Assembly (NCBI RefSeq): GCF_026625125.1
Contig: NZ_CP113097.1
Location: forward strand, 4,574,001-4,638,000
DNA: 64,000 nt
From: Pseudomonas putida
GTDB taxonomy: Bacteria; Pseudomonadota; Gammaproteobacteria; Pseudomonadales; Pseudomonadaceae
Direction: 5' to 3'
A program made the position numbers and the translations under genes. Below, one piece after another: positions 21,248-30,108 of the stretch. Position 1 is the stretch's first letter, and every line of letters begins with the position of its first letter. The notes under the pieces are model-generated. The model was not told the DNA's origin. It saw only the letters and a list, made by a program, of their open reading frames with translations, and did no database searches.

Positions 21248-22894
21248 TCATTTGACTGCCCCCAGGTTCGCCTCGCTCAAGTCCAGCTCACCCAACACTT
21301 GCCGTACCACCTCGTCGCCTACCAGGTGCTGGCGATGCAGGTTATACAACTCCAGGCGCTGCGCCCTGAGCGCCCGCAGGCGCAGGCGGCGCTCCAGCAA
21401 GTCCATCTGCTCTGCCAAGGCCCTCGCCTCGGCCGTGTCGTTGTAACTGTCCAGTTCATCGCGGTACTCGGCCATCAACCGTGCCTTGAGCTCCGTGGCC
21501 AGGGTCGCCTGCGCCGCATCCTGAGGCGCGCTGGCATCAATCACTTCCTCGGCCTCCAGGGCATGAATGGCAGCCTCGGCCGTGCGCCGCCAGGCTTCCT
21601 GCACCTCCTGATGCAGCCGCTCGTCCGGGCTGCGGGTGACACCTTTCAAGAGAAAAGGCAGAGCCACGCAGGCGCTGGCCAGCGAAAGCAAGATGACGCC
21701 CGCAGCGATGAAAATCAGCAGGTCGCGCTCTGGGAAATCCTGGCCAGCCCCGATCAGCAGCGGTATCGACATCACACCCGCCAGGGTCACGGCCCCGCGC
21801 ACCCCACCTAGGGTCAGCAGCCAGCATGAGCGCGCGGTGGGCATCAGTACCAGTGCCGGTTTGCCCCGCCAGCGACGCACGACCCCAACCGCCCGCCAGA
21901 TGCTTTGCACCCAGATGAAACGCAGCAGGATCAGCGCCGCGAAGATCGCCAGCACATCCAGGCAACGCCAGGCCAGTGTCGGCCACAGGGTAGGCTCATG
22001 GCTGACCACCGCCTTGATGATGTCCGGCAATTGCAGGCCCAAGAGGAGGAAGATCAGGCCATTGAAGGCGAATTCCAGCAGCGACCAGACACTACGGTTG
22101 AGCAGGCGGGTGCTGGTCTGGCGCGGCAGCAGATCGAGCCAGCTCTGCATCATGCCGGCGGCGACCGCCGAGAGGATGCCCGATACCCCAAGGCGCTCGG
22201 CCAATACATAGGCGGCAAACGGCAGCAGCAGCATGAATACCACGTGAGTGGCCGGGTCATCCCAGCCACGGGCGATCATCCAGGCGCGCAGCCTGCCAAT
22301 CAGCCAGCTCAGAGCCACGCCGACCGCCAACCCGCCGATGGCAACCAAGACAAAACTGAAACTGGCATCGGCCAGTGAAAATACGCCGGTGATCGCCGCT
22401 GCCAGCGCAAACTTGAAGGTCACCAGGCCAGAGGCGTCATTCATCAGCGCCTCCCCCTGAAGCATGTGCATCAGGGGAGTGGGGAGGCGGTCCTGGGTGA
22501 TGGCCGAGACGGCCACGGCGTCGGTCGGCGACAATACGGCCGCCAGGGCAAAGGCGACCGCCAGCGGGATGCTGGGCAGCAGCCAATGGATGAAGTAGCC
22601 GGCACCGACCACAGTGAACAGCACCAGCCCTACAGCCAGCGCCACCACCGGCCCGCGGATGCGCCACAGTTCGCGTTTCGGGATGCGCCAGCCGTCGGCA
22701 AACAGCAACGGCGGCAGGAACAGGAAGAGGAACAGTTCAGGGTCCAGGGCCACATGCAGCCCCAGGCTCGGCCAGGCCAACAGCGCACCGGCAGCGATCT
22801 GCACCAGCGGCAGCGGCAACGGGATTACCCGCCCGACCAGTTTCGACACGCTTACCAGCGTCAGCAGGATGAGGACGGTATAGGCGGACTGCAT
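21248..22894 (-). CDS. CPA1-family Na+/H+ antiporter
   Basis: A cation/proton exchanger of the inner membrane. The 548 residues give about 12 hydrophobic segments in the first 410 residues and then a charged cytoplasmic tail of about 130 residues rich in Glu, Arg and Leu. The transport-core motif MNDASGLVTFKFALA (the ND pair of the family) and the upstream AAVLSPTDAVAVSAI segment are both present. Substrate (Na+ versus K+) cannot be read from sequence. It has a 435-base divergent region upstream shared with yffB. Confidence 0.9.
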   Translation of the reverse strand: MQSAYTVLILLTLVSVSKLVGRVIPLPLPLVQIAAGALLAWPSLGLHVALDPELFLFLFLPPLLFADGWRIPKRELWRIRGPVVALAVGLVLFTVVGAGYFIHWLLPSIPLAVAFALAAVLSPTDAVAVSAITQDRLPTPLMHMLQGEALMNDASGLVTFKFALAAAITGVFSLADASFSFVLVAIGGLAVGVALSWLIGRLRAWMIARGWDDPATHVVFMLLLPFAAYVLAERLGVSGILSAVAAGMMQSWLDLLPRQTSTRLLNRSVWSLLEFAFNGLIFLLLGLQLPDIIKAVVSHEPTLWPTLAWRCLDVLAIFAALILLRFIWVQSIWRAVGVVRRWRGKPALVLMPTARSCWLLTLGGVRGAVTLAGVMSIPLLIGAGQDFPERDLLIFIAAGVILLSLASACVALPFLLKGVTRSPDERLHQEVQEAWRRTAEAAIHALEAEEVIDASAPQDAAQATLATELKARLMAEYRDELDSYNDTAEARALAEQMDLLERRLRLRALRAQRLELYNLHRQHLVGDEVVRQVLGELDLSEANLGAVK

Positions 22895-23329
22895 CCGTTA
22901 AAGCTTCCTTTGTGAACCGAAATCAATCCAGGCGAAAGACCGCCATGGAAACAACATGTTAGCGCTGTGTGGCAACCCTGGGCCGCTGCACGAAAGTCGC
23001 AGGCGGCGCATGAATATGTAACATGATGATACCCGCCTAACGTGCAGATGCTGACGTTTGCCTCCACAGGTGCAATGAAATCCGGCACTTGCATACGCCC
23101 ACCCCCGAGTGCTGGCTCAACTTGCAGAGCACCTACCCGCTGCGCACAGCCAGGCAGCAATAGGGCAATGAAATCATCCAGGCGGTTCACCGTTTGGTCG
23201 ATCAAGACACATCCTGACCCGTCGTCAGGGCGCCTCGGGCGTGGCGCACCGAGGATCGTTCCCGCATAATCGCGTGACTGACATTCGGAAATGGAGAGAT
23301 TGGGGCAGCCTGTGACCCCAATGCACACA
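22895..23329. other. Divergent intergenic region without a supported gene
   Basis: These 435 bases separate the antiporter (minus) from yffB (plus). I see no credible gene; a 75-codon plus-strand frame at 23042-23269 has no recognisable protein features. There are two tandem hairpins, CCTGAC/GTCAGG at 23213-23229 and CCTCGG/CCGAGG at 23233-23254, followed by CATAAT at 23265-23270, a possible -10 element for yffB. Confidence 0.5.
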
Positions 23330-23677
23330 ATGACCTACACGCTCTACGGCATCAAAGCCTGCGATACCATGAAAAAAGCGCGCACCTGGCTCGAAGATCA
23401 AGCCATCGCCTACGAATTCCATGACTACAAGACTCAAGGCATCGACCGTGACAGCCTGAACCGCTGGTGCGACGAGCACGGCTGGGAAGTGATCCTCAAC
23501 CGTGCCGGCACCACGTTCCGCAAGCTCGACGATACCAGCAAGGCCGACCTCGACCAGGCCAAGGCCGTCGAGCTGATGCTGGCCCAGCCGTCGATGATCA
23601 AGCGGCCGGTGCTCGACCTTGGCGCGCGCACCCTGGTCGGTTTCAAACCTGACCTGTACGCCGCTGCGCTGGCCTGA
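23330..23677 (+). CDS. yffB: ArsC/Spx-family thiol reductase, YffB type
   Basis: A small thioredoxin-fold protein of the ArsC superfamily; YffB-type members are thought to be glutathione-dependent thiol reductases, not arsenate reductases. The 115 residues start MTYTLYGIKACDTMKKARTW with the single active-site Cys in CDTMKKA, and contain LNRAGTTFRKL and MIKRPVL, typical of the family. An in-frame ATG 9 bases upstream (23321) is an alternative start. It lies 42 bases before dapD; linkage of YffB to dap genes is also familiar from E. coli (next to dapE). Confidence 0.85.
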   Translation: MTYTLYGIKACDTMKKARTWLEDQAIAYEFHDYKTQGIDRDSLNRWCDEHGWEVILNRAGTTFRKLDDTSKADLDQAKAVELMLAQPSMIKRPVLDLGARTLVGFKPDLYAAALA

Positions 23678-23719
23678 GTCCATCTACGCATCGCCCCCTA
23701 TTTCGCACGAGGTAATCAT

Positions 23720-24754
23720 ATGTCCACTACCCTGTTCAGCCTGGCCTTCGGTGTCGGCTCCCAGAACCGCCAGGGCACCTGGCTGGAAGTCTTCTACGCA
23801 CAGCCGCTGCTCAAGCCGAGCGCCGAGCTGGTCGCCGCTGTTGCGCCGATCCTCGGCTATGAAGGTGGCAACCACGCCATCACCTTCAGCAATGCCCAGG
23901 CCGCGCAACTGGCCGAAGCCGTCAAAGGCATCGATGCCGCCCAGGCCGCCCTGCTGACCCGCCTGGCCGAAAGCCACAAGCCGCTGGTCGCCACCCTGCT
24001 GGCCGAAGACGCTGCCCTGGCGTCGACCCCAGAGGCCTACCTGAAGCTGCACCTGCTGTCGCACCGCCTGGTCAAGCCGCACGGCGTGAGCCTGGCAGGC
24101 ATCTTCCCGCTGCTGCCGAACGTCGCCTGGACCAACCAAGGCGCCGTCGACCTGGCAGAGCTGGCCGAACTGCAACTGGAGGCGCGCCTCAAAGGCGAGC
24201 TGCTGGAAGTGTTCTCGGTGGACAAGTTCCCGAAGATGACCGACTACGTGGTCCCGGCCGGCGTGCGTATCGCCGACACCGCCCGTGTGCGCCTGGGCGC
24301 CTACATCGGCGAAGGCACCACGATCATGCACGAAGGCTTCGTCAACTTTAATGCCGGCACCGAAGGCCCGGGCATGATCGAAGGCCGTGTATCGGCCGGT
24401 GTATTCGTCGGCAAGGGTTCGGACCTGGGCGGCGGCTGCTCGACCATGGGCACCCTGTCCGGTGGTGGCAATATCGTCATCAAGGTCGGTGAAGGTTGCC
24501 TGATCGGCGCCAACGCCGGCATCGGCATCCCGCTGGGCGACCGCAACACCGTCGAAGCTGGCCTGTACATCACAGCCGGCACCAAGGTAAACCTGCTCGA
24601 CGAAAACAATGAGCTGGTCAAAGTGGTCAAGGCGCGCGACCTGGCTGGCCAGACCGACCTGCTGTTCCGCCGCAACTCGCTCAACGGCGCCGTCGAGTGC
24701 AAGACGCACAAATCGGCGATCGAGCTGAACGAGGCGCTGCACGCCCACAACTGA
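23720..24754 (+). CDS. dapD: 2,3,4,5-tetrahydropyridine-2,6-dicarboxylate N-succinyltransferase
   Basis: DapD transfers succinyl from succinyl-CoA to tetrahydrodipicolinate, the step before DapC. The 344-residue protein has a helical N-terminal domain and a hexapeptide-repeat left-handed helix (about 180-300: VRLGAYIGEGTTIMHEGFVN, then VSAGVFVGKGSDLGGGCS). This longer form is the one usual in Pseudomonas and differs from the 274-residue E. coli type. A strong terminator follows the stop. Confidence 0.95.
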   Translation: MSTTLFSLAFGVGSQNRQGTWLEVFYAQPLLKPSAELVAAVAPILGYEGGNHAITFSNAQAAQLAEAVKGIDAAQAALLTRLAESHKPLVATLLAEDAALASTPEAYLKLHLLSHRLVKPHGVSLAGIFPLLPNVAWTNQGAVDLAELAELQLEARLKGELLEVFSVDKFPKMTDYVVPAGVRIADTARVRLGAYIGEGTTIMHEGFVNFNAGTEGPGMIEGRVSAGVFVGKGSDLGGGCSTMGTLSGGGNIVIKVGEGCLIGANAGIGIPLGDRNTVEAGLYITAGTKVNLLDENNELVKVVKARDLAGQTDLLFRRNSLNGAVECKTHKSAIELNEALHAHN

Positions 24755-24782
24755 GAACTCCCCAAGGGTTCGAAGTGTTAAG

Positions 24783-24817
24783 ATCGGGTCTGGCGCACTC
24801 ACGCCAGACCCGATTTT
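24783..24817 (+). terminator. Intrinsic terminator of dapD
   Basis: A perfect 13-bp stem (24783-24795 with 24802-24814), 6-base loop and following T-run (TTTTC) form a textbook intrinsic terminator between dapD and csdA. Confidence 0.85.
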
Positions 24818-24836
24818 CATTCCAGGCCCCGTGATC

Positions 24837-26042
24837 ATGTTCCAGCCCTCCCCCTGGCGTGCCGATTTCCCCGCCATCGACGCCCTGCAACGCCAGCACC
24901 AGACCTACCTGGACAGCGCTGCCACCACCCAGAAGCCCCAGGCCCTGCTCGATGCCCTGAGCCACTATTACGGCCACGGCGCAGCCAATGTGCACCGTGC
25001 CCAGCACCTGCCGGGCGCACTGGCGACCCAGGCGTTCGAAACCAGCCGCGACAAGGTCGCCGCCTGGCTCAACGCTGGCGAATCGCGGCAGGTCATCTTC
25101 ACCCACGGCGCCACGTCGGCCCTGAACCTGTTGGCCTATGGCCTGGAACACCGTTTCGAGGCAGGCGACGAAATCGCGGTGAGCGCGCTGGAGCACCATG
25201 CCAACCTGCTGCCCTGGCAACAACTGGCGCGGCGGCGCAACCTGCGCCTGGTGGTGCTGCCGCTGGATGAGCATGGCCGCATCGACCTTGAGCAGGCGCT
25301 GCAGTTGATTGGCCCGCGTACCCGCGTGCTTGCGGTCAGCCAGTTGTCCAACGTGCTCGGCACTTGGCAGCCGCTGCCAGCGTTACTCGCCCATGCCCGG
25401 GCCCAAGGGGCGCTGACGGTAGTCGATGGCGCCCAGGGTGTGGTGCATGGCCGCCACGATGTTCAGCAACTGGGCTGTGATTTCTACGTATTCTCCAGCC
25501 ACAAACTGTATGGCCCGGAAGGGGTCGGCGTACTTTATGGCCGTGCGCAGGCGCTGGAACTGCTGCGCCACTGGCAGTTCGGCGGTGAAATGGTACAGCT
25601 GGCTGACTACCAGAGTGCCAGCTTCCGCCCCGCACCGCTGGGCTTCGAGGCTGGCACTCCGCCGATCGCCGGGGTGATCGGCCTGGGGGCGACGCTCGAT
25701 TACCTGGCCAGCCTCGATGGCCAGGCCGTCGAGAATCACGAGACCCACCTTCATCATCACCTGCTGCGCGGGCTGGCCGACCGTGATGGGGTGCGGGTGC
25801 TGGGCGCGCCACAGGCTGCCTTGGCCAGCTTTGTCATCGAAGGCGTGCACAATGCCGACATCGCCCACCTGCTGACAGAGCAAGGCATTGCCGTGCGTGC
25901 CGGCCATCACTGCGCCATGCCACTGCTCAAGGGGCTGGGGCTCGAAGGCGCGATTCGGGTATCGCTGGGCATGTACAACGACAGCGATGACCTGCAACGT
26001 TTCTTCGATGCCCTCGATCAAGGCCTGGAGCTGTTGCGATGA
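24837..26042 (+). CDS. csdA: Cysteine desulfurase CsdA (SufS/NifS group II)
   Basis: CsdA takes sulfur from cysteine as an enzyme-bound persulfide and passes it to CsdE. The 401-residue PLP enzyme has the PLP lysine in YVFSSHKLYGPEGVGVLYG and the persulfide cysteine in RAGHHCAMPLL near the C-terminus. I start at ATG 24837 (MFQPSPWRADFPAIDAL); a GTG two codons upstream is possible. Its stop overlaps the csdE start (ATGA), indicating translational coupling with its sulfur acceptor. Confidence 0.94.
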   Translation: MFQPSPWRADFPAIDALQRQHQTYLDSAATTQKPQALLDALSHYYGHGAANVHRAQHLPGALATQAFETSRDKVAAWLNAGESRQVIFTHGATSALNLLAYGLEHRFEAGDEIAVSALEHHANLLPWQQLARRRNLRLVVLPLDEHGRIDLEQALQLIGPRTRVLAVSQLSNVLGTWQPLPALLAHARAQGALTVVDGAQGVVHGRHDVQQLGCDFYVFSSHKLYGPEGVGVLYGRAQALELLRHWQFGGEMVQLADYQSASFRPAPLGFEAGTPPIAGVIGLGATLDYLASLDGQAVENHETHLHHHLLRGLADRDGVRVLGAPQAALASFVIEGVHNADIAHLLTEQGIAVRAGHHCAMPLLKGLGLEGAIRVSLGMYNDSDDLQRFFDALDQGLELLR

Positions 26043-26449
26043 GCCTGCCAGTACGCGCCCAGGCAGTATTGGAGCGTTTCGAGCAGGCCCGCGGCTGGGA
26101 GCAGCGTGCCCGGCTTCTGATGCAGATGGGTGAGCAACTGGAACCGCTGAGCGATACGCAAAAAGGCGAGGACAACCGCGTGCACGGCTGTGAAAGCCTG
26201 GTATGGCTGGTAGCTGAACAGCACGACGGCCAGTGGCAGTTCAAGGCGAGCAGTGATGCGCGACTGTTGCGTGGCCTGCTGGCAGTGCTGCTGGTGCGGG
26301 TGCAAGGGCTGGACAGCCGCGAACTGGCAGCGCTTGACCTGCGCGCATGGTTTACCCAATTGGGGCTGGAGCGGCAGTTGTCGCCATCGCGCAGCAATGG
26401 CCTGCATGCAGTGTTGCTGCGCATGGCCGAGCTGGTTTCAGACCACTGA
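26039..26449 (+). CDS. csdE: Sulfur acceptor protein CsdE (SufE family)
   Basis: CsdE accepts the persulfide from CsdA and stimulates the desulfurase. The 136-residue SufE-fold protein has the acceptor cysteine at C51 in NRVHGCESLVWLV. It overlaps csdA by 4 bases and ends convergent with tcdA, whose product (called CsdL in E. coli) is a known partner of the CsdA-CsdE pair. Its last codons form one arm of a hairpin. Confidence 0.93.
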   Translation: MSLPVRAQAVLERFEQARGWEQRARLLMQMGEQLEPLSDTQKGEDNRVHGCESLVWLVAEQHDGQWQFKASSDARLLRGLLAVLLVRVQGLDSRELAALDLRAWFTQLGLERQLSPSRSNGLHAVLLRMAELVSDH

Positions 26450-26462
26450 ACCCAGCTCGGCC
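26425..26462. terminator. Hairpin spanning the csdE stop codon
   Basis: GGCCGAGCTGG (26425-26435, inside csdE codons) pairs with CCAGCTCGGCC (26452-26462, past the stop), an 11-bp perfect stem extendable to 14 with one wobble. The csdE stop lies in the loop. It sits between convergent csdE and tcdA and could end transcripts from both sides, though no T-run follows. Confidence 0.55.
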
Positions 26463-26469
26463 GTGCGCC

Positions 26470-27279
26470 TCACTCGGCCTTGACCCGCTCTGACGGGCGC
26501 CGGGCGCCAGCCACCAGCTTTTCCACGGCCTTGCTCGCCGCCACCATGCCAAAGGTCGCCGTCACCATCATCACCGCGCCAAAGCCCCCGGCGCAGTCAA
26601 GGCGCACACCCTCGCCCACGAAGCTCTTCTGCAGGCACACGCTGCCATCGCCCTTGGGGTAGCGCAGCTGTTCGCTGGAGAACACACACGGCACCCCGTA
26701 ATTGCGGCTGACGTTGCGCGAAAAGTTGTAGTCACGCCGCAGGGTCGAACGTACCCGCGATGCCAGCGGGTCGTTGAAGGTCTTGTTGAGGTCGCCGATC
26801 TGAATCTGTGTGGGGTCGATCTGCCCACCTGCGCCGCCGGTGGTGACGATCGCGATCTTGCGCCGCCGGCACCAGGCAATGAGCGCCGCCTTGGCCATCA
26901 CGCTGTCAATGCAGTCGACGACGCAATCGAGCTGCTCGGTGATGTACTCAGCCATGGTGTCGCGGGTGACGAAGTCAGCCACCGCATGCACTGTGCAGGC
27001 CGGGTTGATCGCACGCAGACGCTCGGCCATCACCTCGACCTTGGGGCGCCCCACCTGCCCTTCCAGGGCATGGGCCTGGCGGTTGGTGTTGCTGACACAG
27101 ACATCATCCAGATCGAACAAAGTGATCTCACCCACGCCACTGCGCGCCAGCGCCTCGGCCACCCAGGAGCCCACCCCGCCGATACCGACGACCGCCACGT
27201 GGGCCTGGTTCAGGCGTTGCAGCCCTTCGTCGCCGTACAGCCGGCCAACGCCGGCAAAGCGTGGATCTTCTGTGCTCAT
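26470..27279 (-). CDS. tcdA: tRNA threonylcarbamoyladenosine dehydratase
   Basis: TcdA (CsdL) uses ATP to cyclise t6A37 of ANN-decoding tRNAs to ct6A. The 269-residue E1-like protein has the nucleotide-binding segment VAVVGIGGVGSWVAEALARS and then LFDLDDVCVSNTNRQAHAL, typical of the MoeB/ThiF superfamily. The late motif CAGGFGAVMMVTATFGMVAA is a hydrophobic segment characteristic of this subfamily. It converges on csdA-csdE, fitting its reported dependence on that sulfur relay. Confidence 0.95.
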   Translation of the reverse strand: MSTEDPRFAGVGRLYGDEGLQRLNQAHVAVVGIGGVGSWVAEALARSGVGEITLFDLDDVCVSNTNRQAHALEGQVGRPKVEVMAERLRAINPACTVHAVADFVTRDTMAEYITEQLDCVVDCIDSVMAKAALIAWCRRRKIAIVTTGGAGGQIDPTQIQIGDLNKTFNDPLASRVRSTLRRDYNFSRNVSRNYGVPCVFSSEQLRYPKGDGSVCLQKSFVGEGVRLDCAGGFGAVMMVTATFGMVAASKAVEKLVAGARRPSERVKAE

Positions 27280-27411
27280 GTTCGTACCCCGAAGCTCATA
27301 CCGCCAAAACGGCGCGCATTATAGGCCAGCAGCGCCGATGACCTCCATCGTTAGGAAAACACCTACTGATCCTGCTTTAATGTCCTACTACCTCGACAGA
27401 TATGGACGACA

Positions 27412-30003
27412 ATGTCATCTCGCAAATTCGGCTTGAACCTGGTGATTGTCCTGGCCATCGCCGCACTGTTCACCGGGTTCTGGGCGCTGGTCAATCGGCC
27501 GGTCTCGGCGCCGGCCTGGCCTGAGCAGATATCAGGCTTCTCGTACTCGCCATTTCGTCTGGGGGAAAGCCCGCAAAAAGGCCAGTACCCAAGCGATGCC
27601 GAGATGCGCCAAGACCTGGAGCAGATGAACACGCTGACCGACAGCATCCGTATCTACACCGTCGAAGGCACCCAGGCCGATATCCCGCGCCTGGCAGAGG
27701 AGCTTGGGCTGCGCGTCACCCTGGGCATCTGGATCAGCCCGGACCTGGAGCGCAACGAGCGAGAGATCGCCACCGCCATCGAACTGGCCAACACCTCGCG
27801 CAGTGTGGTTCGCGTGGTGGTCGGCAACGAAGCGCTGTTCCGCGAAGAAGTCACGCCCGAAGCCTTGATCCAGTACCTCGACCGGGTGCGAGCCGCAGTC
27901 AAGGTGCCGGTCACCACCAGTGAACAGTGGCACATCTGGAAGGAACACCCGGAACTGGCCAAGCATGTCGACCTGATCGCCGCGCACATCCTGCCCTACT
28001 GGGAATTCGTGCCCATGAAGGATTCCGTGGAGTTCGTCCTGGATCGGGCCCGTGAGCTGAAACAACAGTTCCCGCGCAAGCCATTGCTGCTCTCGGAAGT
28101 CGGCTGGCCGAGCAACGGCCGCATGCGCGGCGGCGCCGACGCGACCCAGGCCGACCAGGCCATCTACCTGCGCACGCTGGTCAACACCCTCAACCGCCGC
28201 GGCTACAACTATTTCGTCATCGAAGCCTACGACCAACCCTGGAAAGCCAGTGACGAGGGCTCGGTGGGCGCCTACTGGGGCGTATTCAATGCCCAACGCC
28301 AGCAAAAATTCAATTTTGAAGGGCCGGTGGTGGCGATACCGCAATGGCGTGCGCTGGCGGTCGCCTCGGTGGTGTTGGCGATGATCGCCCTGACCGTATT
28401 GCTGATCGACGGCTCGGCCTTGCGCCAACGCGGGCGAACGTTCCTCACCTTCATCACCTTCCTCTGTGGGTCAGTGCTGGTGTGGATCGGTTACGACTAC
28501 AGCCAGCAGTACAGCACCTGGTTCAGCCTGACTGTCGGCGTGCTGCTGGCGCTCGGCGCGCTCGGCGTCTTCATCGTGCTATTGACCGAGGCGCACGAGT
28601 TGGCCGAGGCGGTGTGGATTCACAAACGCCGCCGGGAGTTTCTGCCGGTGCAGGGCGACAGCGCCTACCGGCCCAAGGTCTCGGTACATGTACCGTGCTA
28701 CAACGAACCGCCCGAGATGGTCAAACAGACACTCGACGCCCTGGCCGCCCTGGATTACCCGGACTACGAAGTGCTGGTGATCGATAACAACACCAAGGAT
28801 CCAGCCGTTTGGGAGCCGCTCAAGGCCCACTGCGAAAAGCTCGGCGAGCGCTTCAAGTTCTTCCACGTCGCGCCGTTGGCCGGGTTCAAGGGCGGTGCGC
28901 TCAACTACCTGCTGCCGCACACCGCCAAGGATGCCGAAGTGATCGCAGTGATCGACTCGGACTACTGCGTGGACCGCAACTGGCTCAAGCACATGGTGCC
29001 GCATTTCGCCGACCCGAAGATCGCCGTGGTGCAGTCGCCCCAGGACTACCGCGACCAGCATGAGAGCGCCTTCAAGAAGCTTTGCTACAGCGAGTACAAA
29101 GGCTTCTTCCACATCGGCATGGTCACCCGTAACGACCGTGACGCGATCATTCAGCACGGCACCATGACCATGACCCGGCGCACCGTGCTGGAAGAACTGG
29201 GCTGGGCCGAATGGTGCATCTGCGAAGACGCCGAACTGGGCCTGCGGGTGTTCGAGAAAGGCCTGTCGGCTGCCTACGCCCACAACAGCTATGGCAAGGG
29301 CCTGATGCCCGACACCTTCATCGACTTCAAGAAGCAGCGTTTCCGCTGGGCCTATGGCGCCATCCAGATCATCAAGCACCACGCCGCCGCCCTGCTGCGC
29401 GGCAAGGGCAGCGAGCTGACCCGTGGCCAGCGCTATCATTTCCTGGCCGGCTGGCTACCCTGGGTCGCCGATGGCATGAACATCTTCTTCACGGTCGGTG
29501 CCCTGCTCTGGTCGGCGGCGATGATCATCGTGCCGCACCGGGTCGATCCCCCCCTGATGATCTTCGCCATCCCGCCACTGGCGCTGTTCTTCTTCAAGGT
29601 CGCCAAAATCATCTTCCTTTACCGCCGGGCGGTCGGGGTCAACCTCAAGGACGCATTCGCAGCGGCCCTGGCGGGGCTGGCACTGTCGCACACCATCGCC
29701 AAGGCGGTGCTGTACGGGTTCTTCACCAGCAGCATGCCGTTCTTCCGCACGCCGAAAAATGCCGACAGCCATGGGCTGCTGGTCGCGATTTCCGAAGCGC
29801 GCGAAGAACTGTTCATCATGCTGCTGCTGTGGGGAGCGGCAGCCGGGATCTACCTGGTGCAAGGGTTGCCGAGCTCGGACATGCGCTTCTGGGTCGCGAT
29901 GCTGCTGGTGCAGTCACTGCCCTACCTGGCGGCGCTGGTAATGGCACTGCTGTCGTCGCTGCCCAAGCCCGAGCACACAATGGCCGAGCCTCAGGAGGCT
30001 TGA
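27412..30003 (+). CDS. ndvB: Membrane beta-glucosyltransferase, GH17-GT2 fusion (NdvB type)
   Basis: An inner-membrane protein joining a periplasmic-type GH17 domain to a processive GT2 glycosyltransferase; the P. aeruginosa relative NdvB is implicated in beta-1,3-glucan synthesis. In 863 residues: a membrane anchor (10-27); GH17 domain (about 40-300) with acid/base VVGNE (E140) and nucleophile LLSEVGWPS (E229); membrane segments near 312-333, 343-360 and 371-392; GT2 domain (about 420-660) with VIDNNT (D458), DSD (515-517), ED (605-606) and QRFRW (642-646); then several C-terminal membrane segments. It stands alone, divergent from tcdA. Substrate linkage is inferred from the family. Confidence 0.88.
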   Translation: MSSRKFGLNLVIVLAIAALFTGFWALVNRPVSAPAWPEQISGFSYSPFRLGESPQKGQYPSDAEMRQDLEQMNTLTDSIRIYTVEGTQADIPRLAEELGLRVTLGIWISPDLERNEREIATAIELANTSRSVVRVVVGNEALFREEVTPEALIQYLDRVRAAVKVPVTTSEQWHIWKEHPELAKHVDLIAAHILPYWEFVPMKDSVEFVLDRARELKQQFPRKPLLLSEVGWPSNGRMRGGADATQADQAIYLRTLVNTLNRRGYNYFVIEAYDQPWKASDEGSVGAYWGVFNAQRQQKFNFEGPVVAIPQWRALAVASVVLAMIALTVLLIDGSALRQRGRTFLTFITFLCGSVLVWIGYDYSQQYSTWFSLTVGVLLALGALGVFIVLLTEAHELAEAVWIHKRRREFLPVQGDSAYRPKVSVHVPCYNEPPEMVKQTLDALAALDYPDYEVLVIDNNTKDPAVWEPLKAHCEKLGERFKFFHVAPLAGFKGGALNYLLPHTAKDAEVIAVIDSDYCVDRNWLKHMVPHFADPKIAVVQSPQDYRDQHESAFKKLCYSEYKGFFHIGMVTRNDRDAIIQHGTMTMTRRTVLEELGWAEWCICEDAELGLRVFEKGLSAAYAHNSYGKGLMPDTFIDFKKQRFRWAYGAIQIIKHHAAALLRGKGSELTRGQRYHFLAGWLPWVADGMNIFFTVGALLWSAAMIIVPHRVDPPLMIFAIPPLALFFFKVAKIIFLYRRAVGVNLKDAFAAALAGLALSHTIAKAVLYGFFTSSMPFFRTPKNADSHGLLVAISEAREELFIMLLLWGAAAGIYLVQGLPSSDMRFWVAMLLVQSLPYLAALVMALLSSLPKPEHTMAEPQEA

Positions 30004-30011
30004 ACATCGCG

Positions 30012-30028
30012 GGGCCGCGCAGCGGCCC
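30012..30028 (+). terminator. Short GC hairpin after ndvB
   Basis: GGGCCGC (30012-30018) and GCGGCCC (30022-30028) form a 7-bp stem 9 bases after the stop. It has no T-run and resembles the GGGCCGCnnnGCGGCCC remnants common in P. putida-type REP regions. Confidence 0.4.
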
Positions 30029-30108
30029 AAAGCCCCGTGCCGACAAACCTTGTTTGATATAAGATAACGCCCCTCGTTTTTCCGCCTTGCCTTGCCCCGG
30101 AGTTCCCC

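Noticed and set aside
23042..23269. A possible 75-residue protein in the yffB-antiporter gap
   Set aside because: No ribosome-binding site, no motif, and it runs across both hairpins; treated as non-coding.
23330..23677. Arsenate reductase role for the ArsC-fold protein
   Set aside because: The sequence matches the YffB subgroup, it lies with dap genes, and no arsenic-resistance genes are nearby.
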